DNA of 64,000 nucleotides, from assembly GCA_036924285.1 (NCBI GenBank), contig JAYKYS010000009.1, forward strand, positions 4,216,001-4,280,000, read 5' to 3'. The DNA comes from Asterella californica (taxonomy: Eukaryota; Streptophyta; Marchantiopsida; Marchantiales; Aytoniaceae). The translations under genes were made by a program, and so were the position numbers. This document shows, piece after piece, positions 34,991 to 47,700 of this stretch. The notes under the pieces are model-generated. The model did not search any database. It was not told the DNA's origin and worked only from the letters and a program-made list of their open reading frames with translations. How positions within the stretch are numbered: the first letter of the stretch is position 1; the number at the start of each line of letters is the position of its first letter.

Positions 34991-36890
34991 GAGAATAAAT
35001 CTTGATTTCTCTACCTACACTGCTTGGTCCTCAAGTGTACTAGCTATACGAGTAAATTAGGCTCATGTTCCTCCGCTTGTCTTTTTCTTCCTTCGGGCTG
35101 GAAGTGCATATTGCATGCATATTTATTATGCAACATATTAGGTAAATGATAAATATGTCACCTAGCCTTTTCAAGACCTCCTAACTCTCCCACAATACGT
35201 GGGCTTCCTCTCAAGCAAATAGACACTTTTCATTTGACTGGTTTTCTGTATGGTGTGTTTTCTCCACGCCTCTTGACAATTTCCACTACAAGCTAAAAGC
35301 AGTCTGTCTCTTTTTCAGTTCTCCCCTCGAACTAGAGGTTAACATTTTACATAGAGTGCTAAACTTATTTCATTGACTTTTCTTGTTCTCGATTTCAGAA
35401 TTGAGGCTCAAAGATTTTCGGCTCCTTCACTCTAGACCATTTGCCTTCTTGTCTTCTTCTCTCCTAAATCCTTTTATATGCAGTTATATTTAAATTTTGC
35501 AGTTCTCATTTAAGCAGATAAGTTCATACTATGATGAACATCGATTTTGGAATCGATATTCAGACATGATCTCACTAGAAGCTTTGGTAATATCTTTCCC
35601 ATTTGGTTATGGGATCATATTTATTACTTGGTATATTTTAATATGTGTTTAATACACGATTCTCCATTCTTCCTTCAATGTTTACTACACCTTCTTGTCT
35701 GAGCTATGGTCACCAGAGCTCAAGTACTCAACGATTAAATCAAATTAAATCTATCAACGTCTGGACTTGTTTATAAATGCAAGTCTGACTCTGCCTTTTC
35801 TCTAACACACTTTGATGCTTGATAGATAACAAAAACACTATTTCCTCTTGGAAGCCGTGAACCAGTAAACTTCCGCATCTTCGGTAACTCTCGAACCTTG
35901 GCTCTGAACCTCGATTCCAGAATCGAGTTCCATCTAGTTACAAGAAAACGATAATTTTGTTTATCTTTAACTTAATAAAGAGAAAAACATAAGTGGCTTG
36001 AGTATGTGATAAGTATTTACTATCGGTAACTCAGGATATCCACTAATATTTTCTCTTAGAAGCTGTGAACACGTAACCAATAGATAAACACATTTGGTGA
36101 CTCTCGAACCTTGGCTCTGAACCTCAATTTGAAAAATGGAGTCCATCATAAGATAGAAAAATGATCTGATTTGATTCCGCAGCTTCTCAAAACTAATTTT
36201 CATAACATTTTCATATCCAAGTTTATTTTTAGTTTAATTGAGACAAAAACCTAAATGGATTGCATCTGTGATAAGTATTTACGATGGATAACTCAGAGTA
36301 TCCAATTCTCTTTTTGAAGTTTCAAAGAAGTCTACATGCATCTCATTGGATAACAATCTTATCAATAGATTCATGAGTTCTATGACTCCATTCTTCTTTT
36401 ACACGTATCGATCATTTTTTCTTAAAATCGATTAAAGTAAACTTCAGAGCTTAGGGGGACACAGGCAAAAGGATTTAAACGTGTAAACAAACTGGAATTT
36501 AGAGGAAGAGTCGGAGTACAGAAGAACTATCAGTTCCAGTATAAGTCCAGAAGAGTTACATTCTGCAGTGCAGATTCTGTATAGACACATGCCTCTAACA
36601 TTCAAAGTCCACTATTTTATAAGAGTAATGATGCCAGTTTGCCGACTTCGAAACCAATATATGATCGGGTTACACAGTCCTTCACGTACATGCAGGCTGC
36701 AGCTCTTTGGTATTGTGGTACTTCTCCCGCAGTTCGGATGATTGTAGGACCTATCGCACATCGAGCTTGTTCTTGGGTACCGAATAGTCAATCGCAATAT
36801 CGTGTCGAACATTTCACATTCATCCCCAGTAATCACGGATAGAAGATTCGTTCGCTGTCACGATTATTTCCGGGCTGTAAGAATCATCCT
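34991..36890. other. Non-coding stretch between element E and the DUF2236 gene
   Basis: No supported gene is seen. C/T-rich sequence at 35080-35480 and AT-rich sequence after it have only short frames. An imperfect duplication of about 213 bp lies at 35825-36320. Sequence from 36840 to 36890 is probably the 3' untranslated region of the minus-strand DUF2236 gene. Confidence 0.5.
35825..36320. repeat. Imperfect tandem duplication, about 213 bp period
   Basis: ACTCTCGAACCTTGGCTCTG recurs near 35888 and 36101. TGATAAGTATTTAC recurs near 36007 and 36269, followed each time by GGTAACTCAG or GGATAACTCAG and TATCCA. The copies have diverged by indels. Confidence 0.65.
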
Positions 36891-38445
36891 TTAGTTTGTC
36901 GTCTTCGACAAGTCTTCTGAAACAGAGGTGAGATGGGGTATGTACTTCATGGTGAAGTCGCAATGTACCTGCCGATGATGAGAGTCCTCGAATTTTCTCC
37001 TCGTTACGTAGGCCTCATACAATCGAGGAACGTAAGTTCGGGTCAAGCTCAGTCTACGCTGAAGAAAAATTGTAGAGCAGTGTATCCATCTGATCAACAC
37101 GAGCACGAGTGCTGCTATCACTCTCCAATGCCAAGGGGAAGGTTCTAGACCGAGAGAGTTGCTCATCTTGTCCCCAATGAGAACTCGCGTCACTGCAACA
37201 TGCAAACCTAGTGGCCAGAATAGGGGTGCTCTAAAAGCCATGCACTCAAGCAAGTTATGTGCCATTCGAGCTGAGCCCTCATCTGGATCGAAGAGGTGGT
37301 TGGCAATTGACTCGAATATTGCAGTAGCACCACTCTCAGTTATCAAGTATTTGCAGTATTGGTCAGAAATGCCCATGAAGTAACCTATGAGCCGCCAAAG
37401 GTGAAGGTAGGCTTTCACCTCGCTGGGAGAGAGATAGATGCCCATTTTTCTCAAGGAACTGACGACTGCTATGGAGAATTCGCACAGAGTCAGCAACAGA
37501 TCTTCCTGATTGATAGGAATTCCCAGCTCTTCCACGTCATATATGTTTGGATGTCTCTTCGCTTCTGCAAGGATGCGAAGGCGAACTTGTGTGTGCAGCA
37601 TTCTGACACGAACAGTTGAAGCCCATCCAACTCCTTTGATGGGAGTCAAAGCTTCTGGGCCCTTCATTATATCCAGCACGAACTTGGTGGTCTCCACAAG
37701 CCTTTGGTATGTCCTGTCTGGAGTGGAAAAGTAGTTCGTACACGAGAGGATATCAACCACACGGGATGCAGCAAATCCGCCCACTAGACAATAGTTTGTC
37801 AAGATACTGACGATTGGGGTCATATATTTCCTGCACAAATGGAATTATTCAAGACCTTCAGGACCGGTCCTCCTAAATTAAGAAAGAACTGAGTACAATT
37901 TTATCAGCTCCCTGTTGTAATTATAATGCTTAATACGTCGTGCATCAATATCTAATATGCTGCTCCCTCTGAAATGGTACTCATGACTAACAATAGCAGT
38001 TCAATCATCAGATACATCAAACGTTGTGACTACTCGTGACGAAATTATCGACCTAACTACTGTACGATCTTTCTCTATACGCTGTAGACACAACTCACCA
38101 GAAAACATCTTGGCCCTGGCGTACGAGATCCTCCTCAAACCAGTCAGGGATTGTCGTTATTTCATCCATGAATTTCTTTGGCCCCGCTGAATCTTGCTCC
38201 TCAGTAGGCCGAGATACGTAGTCATCAAGAACCTTCAAAGCATCCGTTCCAGCTTTGACATGGAGGGCACTGATACACTCATCAGCCGAGGAATCACTAA
38301 CATGACGTAATCTCTCCAGCTCTCTCGGTTTCGTCATCACATTCTTGATAGAGTCCGTCCAGACTATATCAAGAAGTGGGTTTCGATAGCTAGTGTTCAG
38401 CCTCTTCAGCGTGGGCTTCGAGTGACTTCTTCCTCCGTCTGCCAT
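36891..38445 (-). CDS. DUF2236 / mpaB-type (rubber oxygenase) family protein, two exons
   Basis: Exons on the minus strand are 38445-38099 and 37830-36891 (428 residues). The ATG at 38445 (MADGGRSHSK) is the first in frame; upstream starts are only TTG. The spliced protein has a Lys/Arg-rich N-terminus, a region around DWFEEDLVRQGQDVF, then the family core: RVRMLHTQVR at about 190-199, GIPINQEDLLLTLCEFS at 219-235 and YLHLWRLIGYFMGI at 257-270, with a hydrophobic segment VIAALVLVLIRWI near the C-terminus. These are hallmarks of PF09995, alpha-helical enzymes that include the bacterial latex-clearing heme oxygenase and the fungal ER-bound mpaB. Heme binding and an oxidative role are family inferences; the substrate is unknown. 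Length fits fungal members. Possible horizontal origin, untested. Confidence 0.85.
37831..38098 (-). other. Intron of the DUF2236 gene
   Basis: On the minus strand the donor TG|GTGAGT (38098) and acceptor TTTGTGCAG ending at 37831 bound a 268-bp phase-2 intron. Splicing completes a TGG codon and joins QDVF to KYMTPIVSILTNYCL. Without splicing the frame ends at a TGA immediately after the donor. Confidence 0.85.
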
Positions 38446-40031
38446 TTTGTTGTGGAGTTCAGCGAACGCAAATTCTCCAAACTGGATCACTGTGACAGCG
38501 CTGGCAACTGACAATTCAGCTGCAATTCAGTCCATCGTCGTACCGGAGAGATCGCAACCAGCAGTTCTCGAGCTTATTCGGATGGACGTGACATAAGAAT
38601 TATACAAGTAACTGTCTCTCCTATACAAGGGAGCTCCCGTCCAGCGAAACTGGAATTGGCTCTGGTTGGACCAGAACTTCGCAGGCGAACTTCCGATGAT
38701 GCGAAAGGAAGTTGCAACTCGAAGCACCACAAAGGCTTGTTCAACTATAAGGTATATAGTCCGGTCTTGTACGGTCCCGTTCAGGACTGAACCGGGGTCG
38801 ACTCCTCTTGAATATTGTTCAGGTCACGCCCACTTTTGCGTGAGAACTATTTGTTTTTAACTTTATTATCCGGGAATATATATAAATTTCACTCTTCTAT
38901 TATTATTTTCTATAAACCTTTTCTCCCTATATTTTTATATTTTTATTTTATATTTTTATTTTCAACTATATTATATGGGGATATATATATATATCTTTAT
39001 TTCTTTATTTCACTCTTCTTTTATTCTTTTCTATAACCTTTCGTCGGTGAAAAAAGTGGTGATGCTACGACTGAAAATACCAGGGAGAACTTTTTTACAA
39101 CTGCACGAAGATGATGAATATCGTGCAATTACTAATGTAGAAGTTGTAACAGTATGAAAGGAGCCATTGAATTACGACAAATCATGAAGAGTATGAGCGG
39201 TAGGTCAAAGAAGCTCACAACCCAAACTCATAGATCTCGACTTCGTAATAGGTCTAGCCAGTTGAGTAACTGGTGGCTATTCGACTTTTTCATATACTAT
39301 CGTATCTTATTAAATACTATAAATTGAATCTTAAATATTAGTCCTCACTTAAACATTTTCTGTGTCGGATAAGGTAAAAATTTTATTCATTGTTAACCTT
39401 TTCCTGTTTACATCATGGAGTAAGGATTTGTTTTCCCCAATCTTTGGTTGGGCGCGAAATTTATTTTCGGTGTGTTAAATAAATGGTCGGTGCGGTACGA
39501 GCTGAACTGCAAAAGAACCAGAATTCGAAAAGAAAGTTTCATGTGCGTATGCAGCTTTGTATGCCTGTGGATTCGTTTTTTGTTGTTGAATACAGAGCGA
39601 TCACGTTGACTCCTAAAACATATTTAATCTTTTCACCATTTTATAATATTGGAAAGCCCTCTAAGATTCCCACACGTGACCATGCGGGACTGGCATAACT
39701 TGTGTTGCAGTCACATCGGACTTTTTTCTGGGTGCTTCTGTTATGTATGTGTTGAGTCATTCATAGCTATTCACCTCTTCATGCCTCTTCACATTTGCCT
39801 GGCTTTCCAATTCTCGTACACCTTTCGAACCTAGAAGATCCACCACAGAAAAGGTTGATGTTTGTATGGGTTTTTGTGCATTAGGGAATGTAAAAGTTTG
39901 AACCTTTAGGAAATATTCGTATTTCGCAGATGAGTGTTACGACTGCGGTCAAGAGGCCGTGATCATTTCCTGCTGTCACCTCTGGAGGCACCCACAGGAA
40001 ATGACCGTGTGAGTTTCTAACTTATCTATTA
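38446..40031. other. Upstream region of the DUF2236 gene and AT-rich spacer
   Basis: CTATATAC on the minus strand at 38752-38759 could be a TATA box about 310 bp before the ATG. From 38860 to 39040 the sequence is A/T-rich with a partly duplicated unit (TTTCACTCTTCT...TTTTCTATAA twice). From 39050 to 40031 there is no supported gene; the short frames near 39060 and 39480 are unconvincing. Confidence 0.45.
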
Positions 40032-40347
40032 GGGGGTGTCAAAGTTCAGAGGAAAGATTCTTCAACGGCAAAGCGATAACTGACCGTAAAATTATCACAG
40101 ATATGTTTGTATATAACCGCGACTCATTCTGGATCGCGCTTCTGACTGAACATAAAGATTTTATTCACTGATTAATTTTTCATTTGTACACTCAAGATAA
40201 TGACTCTGAGCAGCAGAGAATCCATTGCAAAAGAAAGCGGACGAAACCAGTGAATAGCCGTTAAGAAAACACCCGCGGTGTTTTCCTGCGAGTACCTCAG
40301 GAGGTGCTCGCATGAAACACTGACCGCAGTCTCGCCGAAGCCGTAAC
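39936..40347. repeat. Paired hairpin units in inverted arrangement
   Basis: GTTACGACTGCGGTCA (39936) reappears inverted near 40320-40347 (TGACCGCAGTC...GCCGTAAC). Each unit holds hairpins: ATTTCCTG...CAGGAAAT around a CACCTCTGGAGGC turn in the left unit, and AAAACACCCGCGGTGTTTT plus GCGAGTACCTC/GAGGTGCTCGC in the right one. Confidence 0.6.
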
Positions 40348-40612
40348 TCATGCCCACGGATTTCAAATATTTCAGAAAGTTCTTAACTTTGACACCTCCT
40401 ATTGTTCAAATCGACTGTAAATTTCAACTGTAAGCAAGTTAAGGATTTAGAAAATTTACTGAAATTATCAAAACATCAAAAAATCAAATATTTATAGCGA
40501 TTCAAAAACACCACTCTAAGCGATACAAGACTCTAGACAAGCTTTCATTATAAAAACTACGATCATTTTTTTTCTTTACGTGAGAGAATACTTCGTTTTA
40601 ACTTTGACACGC
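40032..40612. mobile_element. MITE-like element with GTGTCAAAGTT ends (hAT-like?)
   Basis: The left end is GGGGGTGTCAAAGTT and the right end AACTTTGACACGC, in inverted orientation, flanked by TCTATTA on both sides (40025-40031 and 40613-40619; seven of eight bases if an 8-bp duplication is assumed). A further inverted end (AACTTTGACACCTCC) lies inside at about 40388-40402, so two nested or overlapping elements are possible. The terminal word resembles hAT-type ends. No transposase is present. Confidence 0.55.
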
Positions 40613-41265
40613 TCTATTACAACTTTGCTTGTCTCCTCCCCCTCTGCATATATGTGCATTTTGGGTGTATATTTCACATGGCTGTCAGAATTTGGTTGCC
40701 TTTTCGGTTGGTGACCACTTTACCCATAAAATTTTCTACAAATAGTATACCCTCTCCATGACCTTAAGTCACCAGAAGCAAGGTCTAGACAAACGCAAAA
40801 TTTATGCAAACACATCCGATGTGAATGTGAATTTAGCGTTTGTCTGTATATTAATATGAAACAAGTTCTGCATTTGGCGGCTTACGTCTGTAGACAATGG
40901 CTATTATAGATTGATGTATAAAGTGATCTTTCCAGTTGTCTACAGGCGTTTCCCGTGTATATAATCCAACCTTTTCATTAGAGAGAGTTAGGCAATTAAT
41001 AAATTAACGTCTGGAAGTAAAGTAATCTGTATTTCTTAGTAGCTTTCTCTACTTGTAGTTTCAGAATCACGTCTGATCGGTCTTTGCTTATGGATTATGT
41101 TTGGACCGTCCCGTAACTCTAACTGGGATTATCATTTAAGATTTATAGACAGATTTAATCTTTCTTAACACCTCAGTATATAATTTCCACATGTTAAAAC
41201 TTATTCGTTTGGTAATAACGAAAAACAGCAAAAGTTCTCTAAAGTTTATCTAGCATGCATATTTT

Positions 41266-41975
41266 GAGGAAATGGCTTGATCATACCCCCAGTACGATCG
41301 CTGCGCTTGATCATACCCTTCTTAACGTTTGCTTGGTTGATCATACCCCCAACCTGCCACCGTCCATCCTACCAGTAGATCAAGCCAAGTCACTCTACAC
41401 TGCCAGCCTGGATTTCTCTCTTGCTAATGACGTGGACCGCGACTGCTTGAGACCTCGTTCATTCTCCGCACCAAGAAGAGTTCCTGAGACTTGAGACGTT
41501 TCAGCTTGTGATTCTGAATTGTTTCTTGCAGATTTCAGAATAGTCTAACCCGTCAAAGCTCATTCCCGGAACAAGGTACTGACGGGGGCGCAGTACTGGA
41601 TCACACTTGCTCTCGAATTTTACCTCCGCTATGGTTTCTAAGAAGCCCTGGCAATATATTAACAACTGCGACCTAATGCTGAACCGCGATGGACCTAATG
41701 CTGAACCGCGAGACGAAACACGTTTCGCTGCATTGCAGGGCGAAACAAGACTGCGGTGCAGTGTCATATTTCGTTCACTTGTAAGGAGCGAAACAGACTG
41801 TTTCGCTCCTTACGTCTATGCACATGCCGTGTTGGCAGTGACATGGCCTAATCTACATGGAGCGGATACCGGCAGGACTGGAAATGGCAGGTTGGGGGTA
41901 TGATCAAGCAAGCAAACGTTAAGAGGGTATGATCAATCGCAGCGATCGTACTGGGTATGATCAAGCAATTTCCTC
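41266..41975. mobile_element. Non-autonomous Mutator-like element with 10-bp target duplication
   Basis: The 710-bp element has inverted ends of about 95-100 bp (GAGGAAATGGCTTGATCATA...), in which TTGATCATACCC occurs three times per arm. The arms match with a handful of differences. TGCATATTTT flanks it perfectly at 41256-41265 and 41976-41985, and a 9-11-bp duplication with long inverted ends is typical of MULEs. The interior (about 41370-41880) has an ORF without known domain, a duplicated GACCTAATGCTGAACCGCGA and a 33-bp palindrome. It carries no transposase. Confidence 0.88.
41781..41813. repeat. 33-bp perfect palindrome
   Basis: The 16-bp arm GTAAGGAGCGAAACAG and its exact reverse complement flank a single A, inside the Mutator-like element. 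GCGAAAC words recur nearby. Confidence 0.9.
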
Positions 41976-41985
41976 TGCATATTTT

Positions 41986-44728
41986 GCATATAAGTAGCTC
42001 CCCGCACCGGTTGTTTCCAACCTTCTGCTTTGTATTCTCTTTCTCGTCCGATAATTATTTCGTAATTCTTGTTCTGGCGTTTTAGCCATTTGGTTGCATC
42101 TCATTTCTGGGAAAATATGCATGCAATCTACACTTTTGATGAAGAGAAAGAAGAAAACAAGAGTGGACAGTGGAGCAAAATCTGGAGGCGCAATTTATCA
42201 GAACATGGCCGTGAGATGTTATGGAGTTTTTGGTTCAGATTTTGTTGTTGTCATCAATGGTATATCTATGAATTAATAGTTATAATTCTGTAATTGCTAA
42301 ATTATAAAATGAATAATTTTGGAATGAAAATATAATTTTTATTTACATGTTAAAATGTCATACCTAACGCGTATACAGGAACTTGTGGAGAAAACCTATT
42401 ATGACTGCAAGCAGAACCACGCTCTAGAAACCATAAGATAAGCTTTTTATCGAGTCAAAAAAAACATTTGTTATAGGTTTAATTTATCACCTAATTTTTC
42501 TCACGGGAATAGCTAGGTTATAAATTAAACTGCTAAACTTCTGAGGCATGCATAGTCGCCTTTTCCATCAGAAGAAAGGTTAGATAAATGTATTCACTAA
42601 AAGTGGACATTCTCGTGTCCAGAACTGTTACTTGAATATCTAAAACGAATTCATGAAAAGTCCAAGTTGAAGATTTTAAAAGTCCATATACTGAAGTCTA
42701 TTTATTTAATATTCATAATTGAAATTTCTACTTCCACATCTGTAAGTTCATTATCCCTTTGTGTACAAAAGAATACATATATGTATTATTCCCGTGTAGT
42801 CCGTACTTTTTAGTCGAAATCTAGTTACTGACAAACTTTTGTTGTACAACAAAAATGAATATAGTTCATATGCATATATTGATGAGTTTTATATTCTGTT
42901 GATTAGTTTTTTACTTTGAACTATATGATAATTTCGTAAACTTAAAATTGCTTGTCTAACTATACATAGTGCAAAATTGATGATATTGTAATTCATTTAT
43001 ATTCATTTAAATATAGTTGAGATAAATAGTAAATATATAAATATATAAAATAAACATAAAATATATAGAAAACTGTAATAAATAATAAACTAAATTCGTT
43101 AAATTTCTATTCTAATAATATTGTTAAATATAATCAACACAGATCTAAAACAGAATGTTGATTATTTTTACGATATCATCAATCGATTATCGATTATCGA
43201 TTCTACACTCTGCATTGCATTATGTATAGGTAAATAGTTCAGTTATCAACTACAGTATCGCCGATTCTGCACTATGTATCGGTAAATAAACAAACAATTC
43301 ATTCAACATTGAACAAGCAATTTTAAGTTTACTCAGTTAACAACTTTAAAGTTGTACTGATAATTTCTGCACTATGTATCGGTAACTACTGAATTGAATA
43401 AACAATTTATTCAAGTTCATGGTTTAAACTAATATCATCGATTGTGTACTATGTATCGATAAACTAAACAAATAATTCTAAGTTCAAAAGTTAAATCAGT
43501 ATCATAGATTCTACAGTCAATAATTTAGATTATAAAATTCAATAAATATCAAGTATTATTAATTGATCAATCCATACGTAAATACAAAAAATAAGTCTAC
43601 ACATTGCATCAATTTTACTTATATTTTTATATATCTAATATTTCGATTTTATTATATTATTACATATTTATTTGATCGATTACTACATAAATAAGCAGAG
43701 AACTGTGATTTCACGTCTCGACGTTAAAGTATCGTTTACACGTAATATAAAACTTTTTATATTAAAATATACATGATGATGCAATGAATATTATATGTTG
43801 ACAAAATATATTGCTGTATCTCGTCATCGCTCTAATCATGCTATTTATACTATATCTGGATAAAAGAACCGTAAATACATTTTTCTACAGAACAAATAAG
43901 CCTAAAAAAAATCATCTTTATTTGTAGGTAATGTTCCTCTGCTAATACCACAAGCTCTGGCCCATCGGTACATTTGCAGGCAAAGCCAACAATGTGTCTA
44001 AAGAACCTAATGGTGGAAAATGAGCAAGAAGAATATTTTCTCCTCTTGTTGCTTCTGACATTTGTTTTTCATGTAACCCAAGAGGAAACTTATACTCTCC
44101 ACTATATATTTTTCCAGAATATGCTATCAATTAAAGGAGTAGCGAGAACATACAAGGGGACATCGAAACTAGATGAAAGTTTTTCTAATAAAGCTATAAT
44201 ATTCTAAATAGATAATTATCATTCCCGTTGTTTATTATGATTTTGGATGGATTGATGAAGAATGAAGATTCATTACTATATCATCTGGGGCTCTAGATCG
44301 ACGACTAAAGTATTATATACATTATATTTTGTATATGTTTTCCAAACAGAATGGATGTATTTTACGTAAATAGGTTTCAAACTTGATTGGAATTTCTACT
44401 TATATCTAGAGAAACAACATAACAATATCTCTTGTGCCGGATGAACTGAAGATCCAGTTGTTCATCTTCAGTAAAAAGAAAATTAACTTGGTTCTTCACA
44501 TTGTTTCACAAATCATGAAACCAAATAACTACATCAAAATATAGAAAGCATCTCTGCAGAAACCAATCAGCGAAAGTACTCTTTCTACAAACATATTTCT
44601 CAATCGTGTCACCAGCAAGAGATTTTCTCGACCGCAAGAATGTTGAAGCTCAGCCGAGAGAAGTAACCCCTCCACTATGAATACAAGTAGTTTTCTTGGA
44701 ACATACGTCGTAGCTGGTTCAAACTTAA
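41986..44728. other. AT-rich spacer
   Basis: This is strongly AT-rich sequence without a supported gene. Short frames at 42069-42293 and 43942-44130 (minus) have no recognisable family. A degenerate repeat of ACTATGTATCGGTAAA lies at 43195-43465. Sequence near 44400-44728 has slightly higher GC and could hold decayed coding sequence, which I cannot identify. Confidence 0.5.
43195..43465. repeat. Degenerate repeat of GCACTATGTATCGGTAAA
   Basis: Near-identical words occur at about 43225, 43268, 43366 and 43447 (TTATGTATAGGTAAAT, CTATGTATCGGTAAAT, CTATGTATCGGTAACT, CTATGTATCGATAAAC), separated by 40-100 bp of AT-rich sequence with AACAATT(C/T)ATTCAA. Confidence 0.6.
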
Positions 44729-47700
44729 TGTGGTGCCCACAAATTACAGGATTCACAAATTTTCGAAATTTTTAAGAATAATAACTTGTTTGTATAACTG
44801 AAGAAGCGTTGTTACTTAAGGTTACGTCTTCCTTAGCAGGAAGACGATCTTATGAGCTGTTTGTAATAATAAGTTGACTTCTTCAGAAGACGACCATCTT
44901 CGGAAGAGCGTCTTCTCAGTTGCATCTTCGGAAGACGGAAGACGGCAGAAGACGGGAAGACGACTGAAGACATCCATCTTCCGGAAGACAGCGACCATGA
45001 AGGCCTAACCACGGCTTTTTCAGTAAAGAAGTAGTTGTACCTACTGGGTCGCACCGAACAGGTAGGTAGGTTAGGTAAAGTCACCTAGGGTCGAAACCCC
45101 TAATCTGCGAGGAAGATGCACAGGAAGCGCATTAGCGCATTCCAACTTCCCGCAGCAAGCGCGCTTGAGAAGATCGATTTCAGAAGAGTGAGCTTCGCGA
45201 GAGGAAATCGAGTGAAAGAATCAAGTGAGGAAATCGAGTGAGGTGAGGACCAGTTGGCAGCTAGGCGAAGGGCGAGACCGAATTGCTGAAGCACGGAAGG
45301 TAGGAAGCGAAGGTGTTTTTGTGAGCTCCCGAGAAACTGACATTGGAGAGTAGCTGAGTAGAATCGAAGGTGGAATTGAACAGCGGAAGCAGCCGTGTGG
45401 GTTGCATTGGAGCTAGGACCAGAGCCAGAAGCGCGCGGAAGGTCGAAGACACCTCGGGAAGAAGACAGCAGACTGTAGAGGTTCTTCTCATGTTCTTCTC
45501 CCTTCCCACTACTTCTCGTCTCTGTTTTATGTTCCCCGCGCTTCCCCGGTTGGTTGCAGGTAACCTGATCGATTATCCCCATCCCCATTTTTCCTATTGT
45601 GACATTGGGTGTAGAAGCGCTGCCCTATTTATGTCAGACATCTTCCTACTTCTTCCTGAGTTCAATTCGAGCTTCCATGCCCATCGTCCCCAAATTGACG
45701 ATCCCCGCTATCAATTTCCCTACACTACTACCCCTCTACCTCCGAAACCTTGAACAGAAGACGCTTCGGAAGATTGGAACATCTTCGGAAGACGCTTCTG
45801 AAACTTGACTGTCTTCGGAAGACTGTCTTCGAAAGTCGACTATAACCAATTCGTATCAAGAGTGGATTTGCTTTGCTTTTGTGTTAAGAGAGACTTGGTA
45901 CGAATCCTGAGTGGTGTGGTGAGTTGTTCTGTTATTTCGAGAAGTTGGAAGTCGAGAACTAGGCCTGTGCCTCCCGGTCTTCCAAGCTTCTCAACTCCAC
46001 ATCTTCCTAGAGAGACTAGAAGACTGAAAGGCTGGCAAAATGAGCGAGAAGACGTGAGGGTCCATTTCGGGTCTCTTCTCTCCGACCCATAGCAGCCATT
46101 CCTTCTTCTTCCCAAACTTAGGAGAGAGTCGTGAGAAGACTTGCTGGCAGAATCTGGAGAGAATGGTCGAGGGTCATGTCTTCCCACCAAGCAGCAAGCT
46201 TCTTCTGAGTGCGTATGAGAGGTCAGAAGTCAGAAGAACAGAGTGCTATTTTCTTGAGTCTATTGTGAGGATAGATTGCGCGTAGGAAGACGAAGACAGG
46301 TGAGACCGGTGAAGGGAAGCCTGACATCGGGAAGTCTTCCGAGAAAGACATTGAATCAGAAACTGTCCCGGGTGTCTTCCCAGAGGCCACTGTCACCGCA
46401 GGAGCCCGCAACCATCTTCTGAACTTGTTATGCACTTTATGTTTCACGAATCTTGTATCTTCTGATAGGAAGTAGGATGTAATGCAAGGTGGGTTGTCTT
46501 CTTGGTAATCCATGCGAGGCCTTGCTTAGATAGGATTGTTTAGATATAGCTCGGAAGACGAGAGCTATCTAGGAAGTACTGTTAGAATCCCAGAAGACGG
46601 AGTAGCTATCTTCTGGAAGACTAGTTTCGTCTTTTGAGAAGTAGAAGCTAGACTGTGGGCACTTGAGAACGACTGAGCCTTCAGCTCATAGTAGGTGCTT
46701 GTGGCTTAGTGCAACAGATCTTCCAGTATGACGATGCATCCTCGAGGGTTGGTGTTACCAGCAGCGGAGTTGGCCGAGGCCACGCCCTTCCTCAAGGAGA
46801 TGGGTCTCGGTTTCTTCCTATGGGAATAGAACCTCGCAGACCAGGGACTTCTGGAGGAGGTGTGGGCAGCGTTACCACCTCGCAACCGTGTACCTGCGAA
46901 GGCAGGAGTAGCTCGAGGAAGACCATCTTCCTGGACTGAAGATTGGTGGCACAGGGCTTTCCACAGGCCAGACTCCGAGGACCGAGGGTATTGGTTTGAG
47001 AAGAAGGTTTTGCCCAGGGTCGTGAGTACGTGGCATGTGCCTGGGAGCACCACTTGTCTTTTCAAGGAAGACAGGCAGGGTAGGAATGGGTGGAAGATCG
47101 AATCTTACCAGGAGCCGAAGAAGCGACTTCTGGCGAAGCTGTTTCTGCATCTCTTCCCCAAGGGGAAAGCGCAGAACACGAGGTACCTGGAAGATCAGGA
47201 CGTAGACTTCCTGGAAGCAGTGTGGGATAGAAGAGTACCCATCTACTGGGGCGCATACGTCCACAACTATGTACAAGCGGAGCTAGCGTACTTGGGTACC
47301 CCGGCGGGAGGACACTTGACACCTTTTCTCTGCTACTTGTACGTAGCCATGGGGGATCTTAAGAGAGATCAGTTGGCAGAGTATGGGCCAACGGGGCAAC
47401 AGGAGGAGAAGGAGGAGACCTCGGAAGACGATGACCGAGCAGCAGCCGCAACTCCCCCTCCCACTCTTATGTCACAACTGAGGCTCGGCTCTCACCAAAA
47501 GACGCTTCTGGTGAGGGAAGACGAGTCTACTGGGTCGGAAGACGCCACGCCATCTAGGAAGATGGGTCATAGAAGTGTACCTAGGAAGCCCACCTCCCTC
47601 ATTCATTCAGGATCGGAGTCCGACTTGGAAGAAGAACTGTTGAGTACCCGATCGGAGCAGAAGACCGCTTCTGCAACACCTGAGAGTCTTCCGAAGACTC

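Noticed and set aside
41268..41352. Three TTGATCATACCC words as a regulatory operator array
   Set aside because: They are part of the terminal inverted repeat of the Mutator-like element and recur in mirror order at its other end.
42069..42293. Short ORF in the AT-rich spacer
   Set aside because: It has no recognisable motif, no splice context and no second copy; it is consistent with chance.
43942..44130. Minus-strand 62-codon frame (ends MGQSLWY)
   Set aside because: Its composition is plausible, but no family, splice partners or conservation could be seen.
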